A DNA stretch of 64,000 nucleotides from Bradyrhizobium barranii subsp. barranii (GTDB lineage: Bacteria > Pseudomonadota > Alphaproteobacteria > Rhizobiales > Xanthobacteraceae), in assembly GCF_017565645.3 (NCBI RefSeq), contig NZ_CP086136.1, positions 6,679,501 to 6,743,500 of the forward strand, given 5' to 3'. Numbering within the stretch: position 1 is the first letter of the stretch; the number at the start of each line of letters is the position of its first letter. This document shows positions 25,840 through 33,567 of the stretch, piece by piece. Position numbers and translations under genes: made by a program. The notes under the pieces were generated by a model that saw only the letters and a list, made by a program, of their open reading frames with translations, was not told the origin of the DNA and made no database searches.

Positions 25840-26067
25840 CTAGCGGGCTCGCTTGGTGGTTTTCTTAGCTTTCTTTTCGACCCGCACGCCTTTGAATTTT
25901 GTCGCGGCTTTCTTCGCTGTTTTCGGCTTCTTCACAGCCATGAACTCGCCGGACGTCCTGTCGCGTTTGGTATAGCCGGTAGCGCCCCCGATCGTCGTTT
26001 TGGTCTGCGAGCGTTTCTTCACCGCGCCCTTGCGGGCGTTGTCGCCAGTCGGTTTATTGACTGCCAT
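25840..26067 (-). CDS. small lysine-rich basic protein
   Basis: A 75-residue protein from an ATG with GGAGGT upstream. It is strongly basic, with repeated KK and AKK units (VKKPKTAKKAATKFKGVRVE and KKAKKTTKRAR). A TIGGATGYTKRDRTSGEFM segment in the middle is not low complexity and is likely the conserved core. Nucleic-acid binding is plausible from charge but not shown. Confidence 0.6.
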   Translation of the reverse strand: MAVNKPTGDNARKGAVKKRSQTKTTIGGATGYTKRDRTSGEFMAVKKPKTAKKAATKFKGVRVEKKAKKTTKRAR

Positions 26068-26180
26068 GTTACCTCCGCTGACTGCCCTCACTATAAGGCG
26101 CAGCTGTGACAAGCAGTTCCAAGAGCTGGAACGAATTGGCCCAGTTCAAATTGAATCCCGGTTAGTTGCGTGAGTTGCTT

Positions 26181-26528
26181 ATGCGTCAATTCCGATGGCT
26201 TTTGTCGATCGCTCCGAACAGCGACGAGACTATCTACCTGGTCGCAGACAACTCCGGCCGCAATGGCAGCGCATGGTGCAAAGCAGACTTGGAGGGGGCG
26301 GTGGAAATCGTCATCCAGGATCTGCTTACCGGAAAATATCGCCAGCCGATCCGGGTAGTCGCCTTCAACACGGCCGAACGCTGGTCGGAAGATGTTTCCG
26401 AGGACATTGCCCGCGAGATCCAGCGTCGTTGCAATCTTCAACTGACCGATGTGCCGTCGAATCTGCGCGAGTTTGTGGATCGCTACTCACCACAAGACCT
26501 GCAGCAATTCAGTCTTCGCCTGGTGTAA
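26181..26528 (+). CDS. small hypothetical protein of a three-copy family
   Basis: A 115-residue cytosolic protein. The core reads DETIYLVADNSGRNGSAWCK, then VVAFNTAERWSEDVSEDIAR and a helical end with REFVDRYSPQDLQQF. Related fragments occur at 28857-29020 and about 30045-30190. It ends three bases before the DNA ligase gene and is probably cotranscribed with it. I recall similar proteins in Bradyrhizobium stress islands but know no function. Confidence 0.65.
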   Translation: MRQFRWLLSIAPNSDETIYLVADNSGRNGSAWCKADLEGAVEIVIQDLLTGKYRQPIRVVAFNTAERWSEDVSEDIAREIQRRCNLQLTDVPSNLREFVDRYSPQDLQQFSLRLV

Positions 26529-26530
26529 CC

Positions 26531-27451
26531 GTGGCGTTTCAACGAAAAAAGCCGGAAGCGCTGGGCGTCAAGGCGCCCTTCCCCGGCTTCATCGAGCCGG
26601 CCCTGGCAGCCTCGATCGACCGCGTGCCATCCGGCGAACGTTGGATTCACGAGATCAAGTTCGACGGGTATCGCGTCCAGGTGCATCTCGCCAACGAAGC
26701 AGTGAAGATTTTCACCCGCCGCGGTCACGATTGGACCCGCCGCTTCAAGAAGGTCGCCGACGACGCCTGGCACATCAAGGCGAGCTCGGCCATCATCGAC
26801 GGCGAGGTCGTGGTGCCGGCCGCCGATGGCAGCACCGATTTCTCCGTCTTGCAGAACGAGCTAAAGGGCAACTCGAACAAGATCGTGCTCGTCGCATTCG
26901 ACCTGCTCTACCTCAACGGCCGCGATCTACGGAAAGTCCCCCTGCTCCAGCGCAAGGCCGCGCTGAAGAAGATCATCGCCGGCAGCGACGTCCAATTTAG
27001 CGAAAGCTTCGAGATCGACGGCCGCGAGATGTTCACGCACGCCTGCAAGGTGGGGCTCGAAGGCGTGGTCTCGAAGGTGCGTGACAGCATCTACGCGAGC
27101 GGCCGGGGCAACAATTGGGTCAAGAAGACCTGCGCCCAACGCGAGACGCTGACGATTGCCGGCTTCGCGCTCGATGATGGCAAATGGGACGGCATTTATC
27201 TCGCACGGCGCAAGGGCGACGACCTGATCTATGCCGGCAAGGTCGACCACGGCTTCGATAAGACATCGGCGGCCGAGTTGCATAAGAAGCTTCAACCGCT
27301 CGTCCGCAAGACTCAGCCATATGCCAAGCGGATCGCGCACAGGGGGATCTGGGTCGAGCCGAAGCTGCTTGCCGAGATCGAATACCGCGCCAAGTCCGCC
27401 GAAGGGAAGGTGCGGCACCCGTTCTTCAAGGGGTTGCGCGAGGACCTATAA
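26531..27451 (+). CDS. ATP-dependent DNA ligase (LigD-ligase-domain type)
   Basis: A 306-residue nucleotidyltransferase that seals nicks using ATP. The adenylated lysine lies in HEIKFDGYR (about 38-46), and IDGEVVV, LYLNGRDLRK, EGVVSKVRDSIYASGRGNNW and VKKT cover motifs III to V. A C-terminal OB domain begins after TLTIAGFAL, with a family-like RHPFFKGLREDL end. GTG at 26531 is chosen because it follows the stop of the preceding gene directly. No polymerase or nuclease domain and no Ku gene is visible nearby. Confidence 0.85.
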   Translation: MAFQRKKPEALGVKAPFPGFIEPALAASIDRVPSGERWIHEIKFDGYRVQVHLANEAVKIFTRRGHDWTRRFKKVADDAWHIKASSAIIDGEVVVPAADGSTDFSVLQNELKGNSNKIVLVAFDLLYLNGRDLRKVPLLQRKAALKKIIAGSDVQFSESFEIDGREMFTHACKVGLEGVVSKVRDSIYASGRGNNWVKKTCAQRETLTIAGFALDDGKWDGIYLARRKGDDLIYAGKVDHGFDKTSAAELHKKLQPLVRKTQPYAKRIAHRGIWVEPKLLAEIEYRAKSAEGKVRHPFFKGLREDL

Positions 27452-27631
27452 CGGCGGCGATCGGTGGCCAATTTTTTTTCCACGCCCTCTTGAAACCAAA
27501 ACCGGCTTTGCTAATTTTTTTGTCGCCATCTGACGATGGCGTCCGGGCGCCTGACGGGCCCGGGCCAAGAGACGGGCACCGGTTGTGTCCGGTGCCGCTC
27601 GTAGACATCTTGCTCTTAGGAGGATTTGGCT
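27440..27631 (+). promoter_or_regulatory. ROSE-like RNA thermometer leader of hsp20 copy 1
   Basis: The leader just before the hsp20 start contains CATCTTGCTCTTAGGAGGAT (27606-27625), in which TTGCT-like bases face the AGGAGG ribosome-binding site. A stable hairpin GGCACCGG/CCGGTGCC lies at about 27577-27598. This is the layout of ROSE elements, heat-labile hairpins that control hsp20 genes in Bradyrhizobium. The upstream promoter was not resolved. Confidence 0.65.
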
Positions 27632-28090
27632 ATGCGCACCTACGATTTTGCCCCGCTCTGGCGCTCGACCATTGGTTTCGACCGCCTTTTCGACCTCGCA
27701 GAAACCGCTCAGCGGGCCAGCGAGGACAACTATCCACCCTATAACATCGAACGTCTGGGCGACGACCGCTATCAAATCTCTTTGGCGGTTGCGGGTTTTG
27801 CGCCCGAGGATATCGTCATCACCGCCGAGCAGAACGTGGTGACGGTCGAAGGCAGCAAATCCGACAAGACCGAGCGTGATTTCCTCTATCGCGGTATCTC
27901 GCACCGCGGTTTCAAGCGGCAGTTCAACCTCGCAGAATATGTTCAGGTGAAAAGCGCCGCGTTCGACAACGGCTTGCTGACCATCGAACTCGTTCGCGAG
28001 GTCCCGGAAGCCATGAAGGCCCGCCGGATTGCGATCGGCGATGTCTCGGCCGGCAACATGCGTAAGCTGGAAGCCAAGGCTGCCGCATAG
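27632..28090 (+). CDS. small heat-shock protein Hsp20 (copy 1)
   Basis: A 152-residue alpha-crystallin-type chaperone that holds unfolding proteins. The N-terminus MRTYDFAPLWRSTIGFDRLF matches class A rhizobial Hsp20 and IbpA. The alpha-crystallin domain (about 33-125) contains YQISLAVAGFAPEDIVITAE and the A-x-x-x-n-G-x-L motif AAFDNGLLTIEL. ATG follows AGGAGG by eight bases. Copy 2 at 31794 is nearly the same. Confidence 0.92.
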   Translation: MRTYDFAPLWRSTIGFDRLFDLAETAQRASEDNYPPYNIERLGDDRYQISLAVAGFAPEDIVITAEQNVVTVEGSKSDKTERDFLYRGISHRGFKRQFNLAEYVQVKSAAFDNGLLTIELVREVPEAMKARRIAIGDVSAGNMRKLEAKAAA

Positions 28091-28160
28091 TGCTGCTGCC
28101 CTTGGAGCCGTGCGGCGCATCGTGCGGCTCCATCCATTCGTCAATGAAAAGGAGAGGACC

Positions 28161-28577
28161 ATGCGGCCGACGACCGCCGATGACAACGTTTTCGACTTCA
28201 ACGCCCTGCTTCATCCCGGCACTGTGTTTGAAACACCCCGAGACGTCGTGAAGCATCCTTGCCTGACAAAAGCGGAGAAACGCGCCATTCTGGCCTCATG
28301 GGCGTCAGATGCATCCGCCATCGCCTCGTGCCCCTCTTTGCGCGCGCCGATCGCGCACATCGCAACAACATCAGCCGCTATCGCCGGCTGCTGCGCACTA
28401 AGCTCTCCACTCTGGAGCGACAGTATATTGAACGGCGACTTTCCGAGGAGGAGGCTGCTCTGCAAAGCCTTTCCGCTTCGACCTTCCCGATCGTCCTCAA
28501 GGAGCCACGGCCTGGTCGACCACTGCCAACGAGAGGTTTGCTGCTCGTGCCGCAGGATGACTTCACGCTCTAACTGA
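28161..28577 (+). pseudogene. deletion fusion of the two genes downstream of hsp20
   Basis: It starts like the intact gene at 32324 (MRPTTADDNVFDFNALLHPG), but after SCPSLRAP it jumps into the DNA that encodes HRNNISRYRRLLRTKL in the gene at 32662, in the wrong frame. The deletion removed the end of one gene and the start of the next. The reading frame continues to 28577 as unrelated residues. Confidence 0.7.
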
Positions 28578-28605
28578 AAGAGGCCGCCAACCGAGGGGTC
28601 TTACT

Positions 28606-28737
28606 TCACGTCCATCGGGTGTGCGGGCGCTTCTTGACGCGCCAGTACCCGACCAACGCGCGCCACTCGAAGGCGATGACTATGATGCCCATCAGAGCTG
28701 TACCGAGCCCTGCCATTATCAAAATCATTTGGAGCAT
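28606..28737 (-). CDS. small single-pass membrane protein
   Basis: A 43-residue frame starting MLQMILIMAGLGTALMGIIV, one clear transmembrane helix, followed by a basic tail (YWRVKKRPHTRWT). It lies convergently after the hsp20 module. The pattern is typical of small inner-membrane proteins. The function is unknown. Confidence 0.5.
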   Translation of the reverse strand: MLQMILIMAGLGTALMGIIVIAFEWRALVGYWRVKKRPHTRWT

Positions 28738-28856
28738 CGAACCACCCGCGTGACATGTCGATGTTCCTAAGTATCAAAGTGAACAAATGTTCCGAACTCT
28801 CATCTGGGCGGCTGCAGCCGGGGCCGTCTCTCCGCCCTTGTCGATCGGAATAGCGT

Positions 28857-29020
28857 ATGCGTTCGTCGCCCTCGATCGTGCCGGCCGACCGCCTCGATCG
28901 CGACATCTATCTGGTGCTTGAAGACTTCGGCGCGCGTGCCGGTTGCGCCTGGCGCGAGACGGATGAGGCGGACACCGGCCTCGAGACCGTCCTGCAAAAT
29001 CTCCTATCGCTAGAGCCATC
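28857..29020 (+). pseudogene. N-terminal part of a small gene-family member
   Basis: The sequence RDIYLVLEDFGARAGCAWRE followed by TDEADTGLETVLQNLL parallels the start of the protein at 26181. It then turns into unrelated residues. The matching C-terminal part appears about 1 kb later at 30045, beyond the chvI-like gene. Confidence 0.55.
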
Positions 29021-29079
29021 CCGGTCCCGATGGAACGAGAACCGGCATGCTCTCAGTCTTTCGTGAAGGCGCGTGAGCC

Positions 29080-29781
29080 TCAGGCTTCCTTGAAGCGGTA
29101 GCCGACGCCGTAAAGTGTCTCGATCATCTCGAACTCGTTGTCGACCACCTTGAACTTCTTGCGCAGCCGCTTGATGTGGCTGTCGATGGTGCGGTCGTCG
29201 ACATAGACCTGGTCGTCATAGGCGGCGTCCATCAGCGCGTTGCGACTCTTCACCACGCCGGGCCGGGTCGCCAGCGCCTGGAGGATCAGGAATTCGGTGA
29301 CGGTCAGCGCCACCGGCTCGTTCTTCCAGGTGCAGGTGTGCCGTTCGGGGTCCATGCGCAGCAGGCCGCGGTCGAGCGCCTTGGCATTGTTCTCCTTCGG
29401 CGCGACGGTCGGGTCCTTCGGCGCCGAGCGGCGCAGCACGGCCTTGACGCGCTCGACCAGCAGGCGCTGCGAGAACGGTTTGCGGATGAAGTCGTCGGCG
29501 CCCATCTTGAGGCCGAACAGCTCGTCGATCTCTTCGTCCTTGGAGGTCAGGAAGATCACCGGCAGGTCGGATTTCTGCCTGAGACGGCGCAGCGTTTCCA
29601 AGCCGTCCATGCGCGGCATCTTGATGTCGAGAATGGCAAGATCGGGCTGGGTGGTGCGGAAGCCGTCGAGCGCGGAGGCGCCGTCGGTGTAAGTCATGAT
29701 GCGGTAGCCTTCCGTCTCCAGCGCGATCGAGACGGATGTGAGAATGTTGCTGTCATCGTCGACCAAAGCGATTGTGGGCAT
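29080..29781 (-). CDS. chvI: ChvI-like response regulator (OmpR family)
   Basis: A 233-residue regulator. The receiver domain opens [20 protein letters not shown], has the phosphorylatable Asp in [13 protein letters not shown], Thr in [10 protein letters not shown] and Lys in FIRKPF. The winged-helix output domain (about 140-230) ends GVGYRFKEA. The sequence matches the ChvI/ExoS-ChvI regulator of Rhizobiales as I know it. In that group chvI normally sits beside the sensor kinase gene chvG/exoS; none is seen here, so it is an orphan on the island. It may respond to the chromosomal kinase or interfere with it. Confidence 0.8.
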   Translation of the reverse strand: MPTIALVDDDSNILTSVSIALETEGYRIMTYTDGASALDGFRTTQPDLAILDIKMPRMDGLETLRRLRQKSDLPVIFLTSKDEEIDELFGLKMGADDFIRKPFSQRLLVERVKAVLRRSAPKDPTVAPKENNAKALDRGLLRMDPERHTCTWKNEPVALTVTEFLILQALATRPGVVKSRNALMDAAYDDQVYVDDRTIDSHIKRLRKKFKVVDNEFEMIETLYGVGYRFKEA

Positions 29782-30044
29782 GAGCCTCTGCTTTCTGCTT
29801 TCCGTTTGGGTCGTGGCTTTAAACGGCGAGCAATCCACTGATGTGCCGCACACATGGGTGCCGAAGTCGGCGGTCGAACCTTGTCGCCGAGCAATGCAAG
29901 CTGGGCTGAGGTGTGACCAAGTTCTACAAAGCGCGGCAGATTCGCCCCGTTTCGCCCCTTAACCTGACCCCCATTTACACGAAAAAAGACCTCCCTTGCA
30001 ACCACCTGACCCTAGAAAGCTGATGCAACCGACCTCCGATTTCG

Positions 30045-30190
30045 ACGCTCGGGCCAGTACGCCTATCCGGTCCGGATTGTATCCTTCAACCCCGTCGAGG
30101 GGCGCTCGCGGGATGCGACTTCCGAAGTCGCCGACGCGCTGGCCCAGCGCGCAGCCGACACCACGCCGAGGTCCCGTCTGCATTGCAAGA
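30045..30190 (+). pseudogene. C-terminal part of a small gene-family member
   Basis: In one frame it reads GQYAYPVRIVSFNPVEGRSR followed by DATSEVADALAQRAAD, parallel to GKYRQPIRVVAFNTAERWSE in the protein at 26181. With the fragment at 28857 it makes one interrupted gene whose middle now holds the chvI-like segment. Confidence 0.5.
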
Positions 30191-30259
30191 CTTCATCGCC
30201 ACTAACACCACAAGGCGCTTCGACATGCAGTTAGCGCTGCCTTTGCGCGGGCTCGCCTG

Positions 30260-30895
30260 ATGTCCAGCGACGAAAAGCCGCTGGCCCGTGGCAGCGCTAC
30301 AACGTGCGTCAACTGTGACGATCACGGCCGGGTTTGCGAGAACCACCCGGACCGCCCTTGGGACGGCCCACGCCACGAAATCAAATATGACGGCTATCGT
30401 CTGCACGTCGAGCGCCAGGGCAAGACCGTGCGTCTCTTCACCCGCAACGGGCACGACTGGACCAAGCGATACCCCTGGATCGTCGAGGCCGCGCCGAAGA
30501 ACCGCGAGCAGCAATTCGCCATCGACGGCGAGGCTGTGGTGCTCGGCGTCGATGGCGCCTCGGACTTCAATGCCCTGCACTTGCGCAAGCATGATCACGA
30601 GGTTCAGCTCTATGCGTTCGACATCCTCGCGCTTGGCGGCGAGGACCTGCGCCAGCTGCCATTGAGACCGATCTGGCGCGGCTGCTCCGCGGCCGGCCTG
30701 ATGGCATATTCGTCGCGCCGTTCGAGGCTGCCGAAATCGGCCCGGATCTATTCGCCGCCGCCTGCCGCATGGGCCTCGAGGGCTTGGTCTCGAAACGCCG
30801 CGACCGGCGTTATGGCGCCGGCCGCTCGAAAGACTGGATCAAGGTGAAGAACCGGACCCATCCGGCAATGACGCGAGAATTCTGAGCGTTCGGTC
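30260..30895 (+). pseudogene. fused and frameshifted ATP-dependent DNA ligase remnant
   Basis: It begins as a small unrelated protein (MSSDEKPLARGSATTCVNCD, with two CxxC-like cysteines) that runs into a ligase core at HEIKYDGYRLHVERQGKTV. Ligase sequence continues to LGGEDLRQLPL, then a frame change near 30665 is needed to read ETDLARLLRGRPDGIFVAPF, and GLEGLVSKRRDRRYGAGRSK ending at 30895. The first part of the ligase is deleted, so the gene is dead. Confidence 0.7.
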
Positions 30896-30927
30896 GCGCG
30901 CCTCCTGCCCAATCGGGGCCCAGCGGT

Positions 30928-31149
30928 TCAATTGCCCCTTTCCGTCCATCCCCTTTCTGGGCCCTTCGGTCGGCTGCGGGCAGCGTTCAGTCTCTCGGCC
31001 TCTGCTTCAGCGGTGGAGTGCGACAAGCCAGACAGAGGCTTCCCGCCTTTTCCGATCGCAGGCACATCCAGTGAAAGATCCAGTACGGTGAACCGGCCGG
31101 TTACCGGTCGCTCATACCAAACAACGTACCGCGCCTTCATTTCGATCAT
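30928..31149 (-). CDS. small hypothetical protein
   Basis: A 73-residue protein from ATG 31149, starting MIEMKARYVVWYERPVTGRF and ending with a charged, Arg-rich tail. An upstream in-frame start at 31203 is possible. It overlaps the end of the gene at 31151-31408 slightly, so the two are likely cotranscribed. The function is unknown. Confidence 0.5.
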   Translation of the reverse strand: MIEMKARYVVWYERPVTGRFTVLDLSLDVPAIGKGGKPLSGLSHSTAEAEAERLNAARSRPKGPERGWTERGN

Positions 31150-31150
31150 T

Positions 31151-31408
31151 CTAGACCCCCTCGGCAGCGGATCGATCCTCGAATAGATCAACGTATCGCG
31201 CATGGAGAATCACGTAGCCCTTGACACCGTCTAAAAGCACCTTGACCTGAGTGGCCGTCGCTCCCTGACCAACAACGATGCCTTTCTTACCGCTAAGACG
31301 CGGTCCAGCCGAAGCAGCAATGACGATCCGTCGACCAGCAAGAAGCTCGTCCTTGGCGGTCAATAGGTCCGCAGATCGCGGCAGGTTACGGTTTGTGCTC
31401 CGAGGCAT
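31151..31408 (-). CDS. small protein with a KOW-like segment
   Basis: An 85-residue protein. The middle reads GRRIVIAASAGPRLSGKKGI, then VVGQGATATQVKVLLDGV, which resembles a KOW/SH3-like beta barrel. The end is acidic. It heads a two-gene unit with the next small gene. RNA binding is possible from the motif but not shown. Confidence 0.5.
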   Translation of the reverse strand: MPRSTNRNLPRSADLLTAKDELLAGRRIVIAASAGPRLSGKKGIVVGQGATATQVKVLLDGVKGYVILHARYVDLFEDRSAAEGV

Positions 31409-31521
31409 GGTTCTAAATTAACGCAGCACCGTTGGGTTAGAAAGCCCGTGTGGCGCTAGCCTCAGGCCATCCATCCGCGGCAGCCCCTGTCGTAAACCGG
31501 CAGGGGTTGCTTATTGGTGGT

Positions 31522-31550
31522 AGGCCCGCCAGTGAACCAGCGGGCCTTTG
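31522..31550 (+). terminator. hairpin resembling a rho-independent terminator
   Basis: The stem AGGCCCGC/GCGGGCCT with a CAGTGAACCA loop is followed by TTTG. It lies between the convergent small genes and the second hsp20 module, and is preceded by another hairpin (CCCCTG/CAGGGG). Confidence 0.55.
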
Positions 31551-31604
31551 AGTTGGCATCCCAAAGAGGAAAGGGTGACATCCGTTCTTCAAAGGGTTGC
31601 GCGA

Positions 31605-31793
31605 GGACCTGTAATGGCGGCGATCGGAGGCAAAATTTTTTCAGCCCCCTCTTGAAACCAAAACCGGCTTTGCTAATTTTTTTGTCGCCATCGGACGATG
31701 GCGTCCGGGCGCCTCATGGGCCCGGGCCAAGAGACGGGCACCGGTTGTGTCCGGTGCCGCTCGTGGACATCTTGCTCTTAGGAGGATTTGGCT
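31605..31793 (+). promoter_or_regulatory. ROSE-like RNA thermometer leader of hsp20 copy 2
   Basis: The same hairpin GGCACCGG/CCGGTGCC (31739-31760 region) and the same ACATCTTGCTCTTAGGAGGA element (31768-31787) precede the start codon. Conservation of the leader in both copies supports a regulatory role. Confidence 0.65.
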
Positions 31794-32252
31794 ATGCGCA
31801 CCTACGATTTTGCCCCCCTCTGGCGCTCGACCATTGGTTTCGACCGCCTTTTCGACCTCGCAGAAACTGCTCAGCGGGCCAGCGAGGACAACTATCCACC
31901 CTACAACATCGAACGGCTGGCGGAGGATCGCTATCAGATCTCGCTGGCGGTGGCGGGTTTCTCGCCCGAGGATATCGCCATCACCGCCGAGCAGAACGTG
32001 GTGACGGTCGAAGGCAGCAAATCCGACAAGACCGAGCGTGATTTCCTCTATCGCGGTATCTCGCACCGCAACATCAAGCGCCAATTCAGCCTCGCCGAAT
32101 ATGTCCAGGTGAAAAGCGCCGCGTTCGACAACGGCTTGCTGACCATCGAACTCGTCCGCGAGATTCCGGAAGCCATGAAGCCTCGCCGGATTTCGATCGG
32201 CGATGCCTCGGCCGGCAACGTGCCGAAGCTGGAAGCTAAGGCCGCCGCCTAG
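31794..32252 (+). CDS. small heat-shock protein Hsp20 (copy 2)
   Basis: A 152-residue alpha-crystallin protein, close to copy 1. Differences are mild (NIERLAEDRYQISLAVAGFS, HRNIKRQFSLAEYVQ). The AGGAGG site and thermometer leader are shared. Both proteins could co-assemble into mixed oligomers. The downstream operon partners of this copy are intact. Confidence 0.92.
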   Translation: MRTYDFAPLWRSTIGFDRLFDLAETAQRASEDNYPPYNIERLAEDRYQISLAVAGFSPEDIAITAEQNVVTVEGSKSDKTERDFLYRGISHRNIKRQFSLAEYVQVKSAAFDNGLLTIELVREIPEAMKPRRISIGDASAGNVPKLEAKAAA

Positions 32253-32323
32253 CGCAGACGCCATTGGAGCCGCGCGACGAATCGTGCGGCTCCCATCCAT
32301 TCGTCAATGAATAGGAGAGGACC

Positions 32324-32647
32324 ATGCGGCCGACGACCGCTGACGACAACGTTTTCGATTTCGACGCTCTTCTTCATCCCGGCACGGTGTTTGAAGCACC
32401 GAGAGACGTGCTGGATCATCCGGCGCTGACGTTGAGCGAGAAACGCGCAATCCTGGCATCATGGGCGTCCGACGCGTCCGCGATCGCCTCTTGCCCGTCG
32501 ATGCGCGCACCTGCCGGCCTCAAGAAACCGGTATCGATCGACGAGATCTTGGACGCGTTGCGCGCCCTGGACGGTGGCCCCCGGACGCCACCCGGCGGAA
32601 AGCCTTACCGTCTCCGTTCGACCGAACGTACGGCCGCCGCTGCGTAG
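32324..32647 (+). CDS. hypothetical protein encoded after hsp20
   Basis: A 107-residue protein with an AGGAGAGG ribosome-binding site. It has an acidic N-terminal part (DDNVFDFDALLHPGTVFEAP), a conserved helical core EKRAILASWASDASAIASCP, and a linker to SIDEILDALRALDG. I recall it next to hsp20 in Bradyrhizobium. A cytosolic stress-accessory role is inferred from context only. Confidence 0.65.
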   Translation: MRPTTADDNVFDFDALLHPGTVFEAPRDVLDHPALTLSEKRAILASWASDASAIASCPSMRAPAGLKKPVSIDEILDALRALDGGPRTPPGGKPYRLRSTERTAAAA

Positions 32648-32661
32648 GTTCGGAGGCCCCG

Positions 32662-32895
32662 ATGATGATGATGATGGACGAGAACCTGGCACGCCTTCGT
32701 GCCCATCGCAACAACATCAGCCGCTACCGCCGGCTCCTGCGTACCAAGCTTTTGCCTTTGGAACGGCAATTTATCAAAAGGCGGCTTTCCGAGGAGGCCG
32801 CCGCTCTGCAAAGCCTTTCCGCTTCGACCTTCCCGATCGCCTTCAATGAGCCAAGGCCTAGTCGACCGCTGCCGATTGCAGAGGTGATGCCATGA
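32662..32895 (+). CDS. small helical protein (operon with hsp20)
   Basis: A 77-residue protein starting at one of five tandem ATG codons, after CGGAGG. The core LRAHRNNISRYRRLLRTKLL, then ERQFIKRRLSEEAAALQSL is strongly basic and helical. It overlaps the next gene by four bases (ATGA). A paralogous core is found in that next gene. The function is unknown. Confidence 0.6.
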   Translation: MMMMMDENLARLRAHRNNISRYRRLLRTKLLPLERQFIKRRLSEEAAALQSLSASTFPIAFNEPRPSRPLPIAEVMP

Positions 32896-33071
32896 GCACG
32901 AGCGTCGATCTGCTCGTTCGCGGCAGCGCGAAAATAATCGCTCACTACCGTTGGCTGCTGCAACGGGCAAGGGACAACGGCGAGCGGGCCGCGTATGAAC
33001 GACGCATAGCCGAGGAGGAACGCCTGGTCCAACAGCTCTTGCAATCGATGCCCGGCACAATACAGAACTAA
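32892..33071 (+). CDS. small helical protein, paralogue of the preceding gene
   Basis: A 59-residue protein starting MSTSVDLLVRGSAKIIAHYR, then ERAAYERRIAEEERLVQQLL. The arrangement of Arg, Tyr and Glu residues parallels the protein before it, so the pair may have arisen by duplication. The ATGA overlap suggests coupled translation. It is short enough to escape usual gene calling. Confidence 0.6.
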   Translation: MSTSVDLLVRGSAKIIAHYRWLLQRARDNGERAAYERRIAEEERLVQQLLQSMPGTIQN

Positions 33072-33567
33072 CAGCTCCACCCGCTTGGCGCCCCCAGCGC
33101 CAGGCGGGAACGATCCTTAAGAGGATGATGGATCGTGTCGCCCCGTCGCGCGCGGCCATTGGAGGCCGGATAGGTCCCCTGCGGCCGGGCTCGGACTCCC
33201 GCGTGGCCAGAGATCCCCGCCGCCGCAAGCGTTGCACCCGACTTCGATCCGCCCTTGGTCACGCCTCGCCTGCCCCTCGAGCACTTCAGGCAGGATGGGC
33301 AAGGGGACGCGGCCCTATCCTGGATCAATGAGGGGCCGAACCGGGAAGTCACCCCGCCCGAACTCCGGCAGGCTATCGGTCCCGACGTCCTTCAAAAACT
33401 GGAGCACAGACAGGCCTGTCGCATCAGGAGATACTCGACCGCTTATTCGCGAGCTTCCGACAGCCGTGGAGCAATAACGCCCGACAGACATCTTCCGACT
33501 CCATCGGCGTGATAACATAGTAAGGCTCGAAGAAAAGGCGGCCCGCCTCGGCGGACCGCCCAAGAAC
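33072..33567. other. gene-free interval
   Basis: About 500 bases. A long hairpin (CCCGCTTGGCGC/GCGCCAGGCGGG, about 33079-33107) may end the hsp20 operon. The open frames further on have no ribosome-binding site or family-like sequence. Confidence 0.45.

Larger units (their letters stand above)
27420..28340 (+). repeat. duplicated hsp20 module, copy 1
   Basis: From the last codons of the DNA ligase gene, through the leader and hsp20, into the start of the MRPTTADDNVFDF gene, the sequence is repeated at about 31555-32520 with scattered substitutions. The second copy still carries the final codons of the ligase gene (31577-31614), which shows that the module was copied from a place like this one. 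Confidence 0.8.
31555..32520 (+). repeat. duplicated hsp20 module, copy 2
   Basis: The counterpart of 27420-28340. It begins inside a fragment of the ligase C-terminus (HPFFKGLREDL at about 31577-31614), includes the same T-rich leader and hairpins, the hsp20 gene and the gene after it. Here the downstream genes are intact. Confidence 0.8.
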
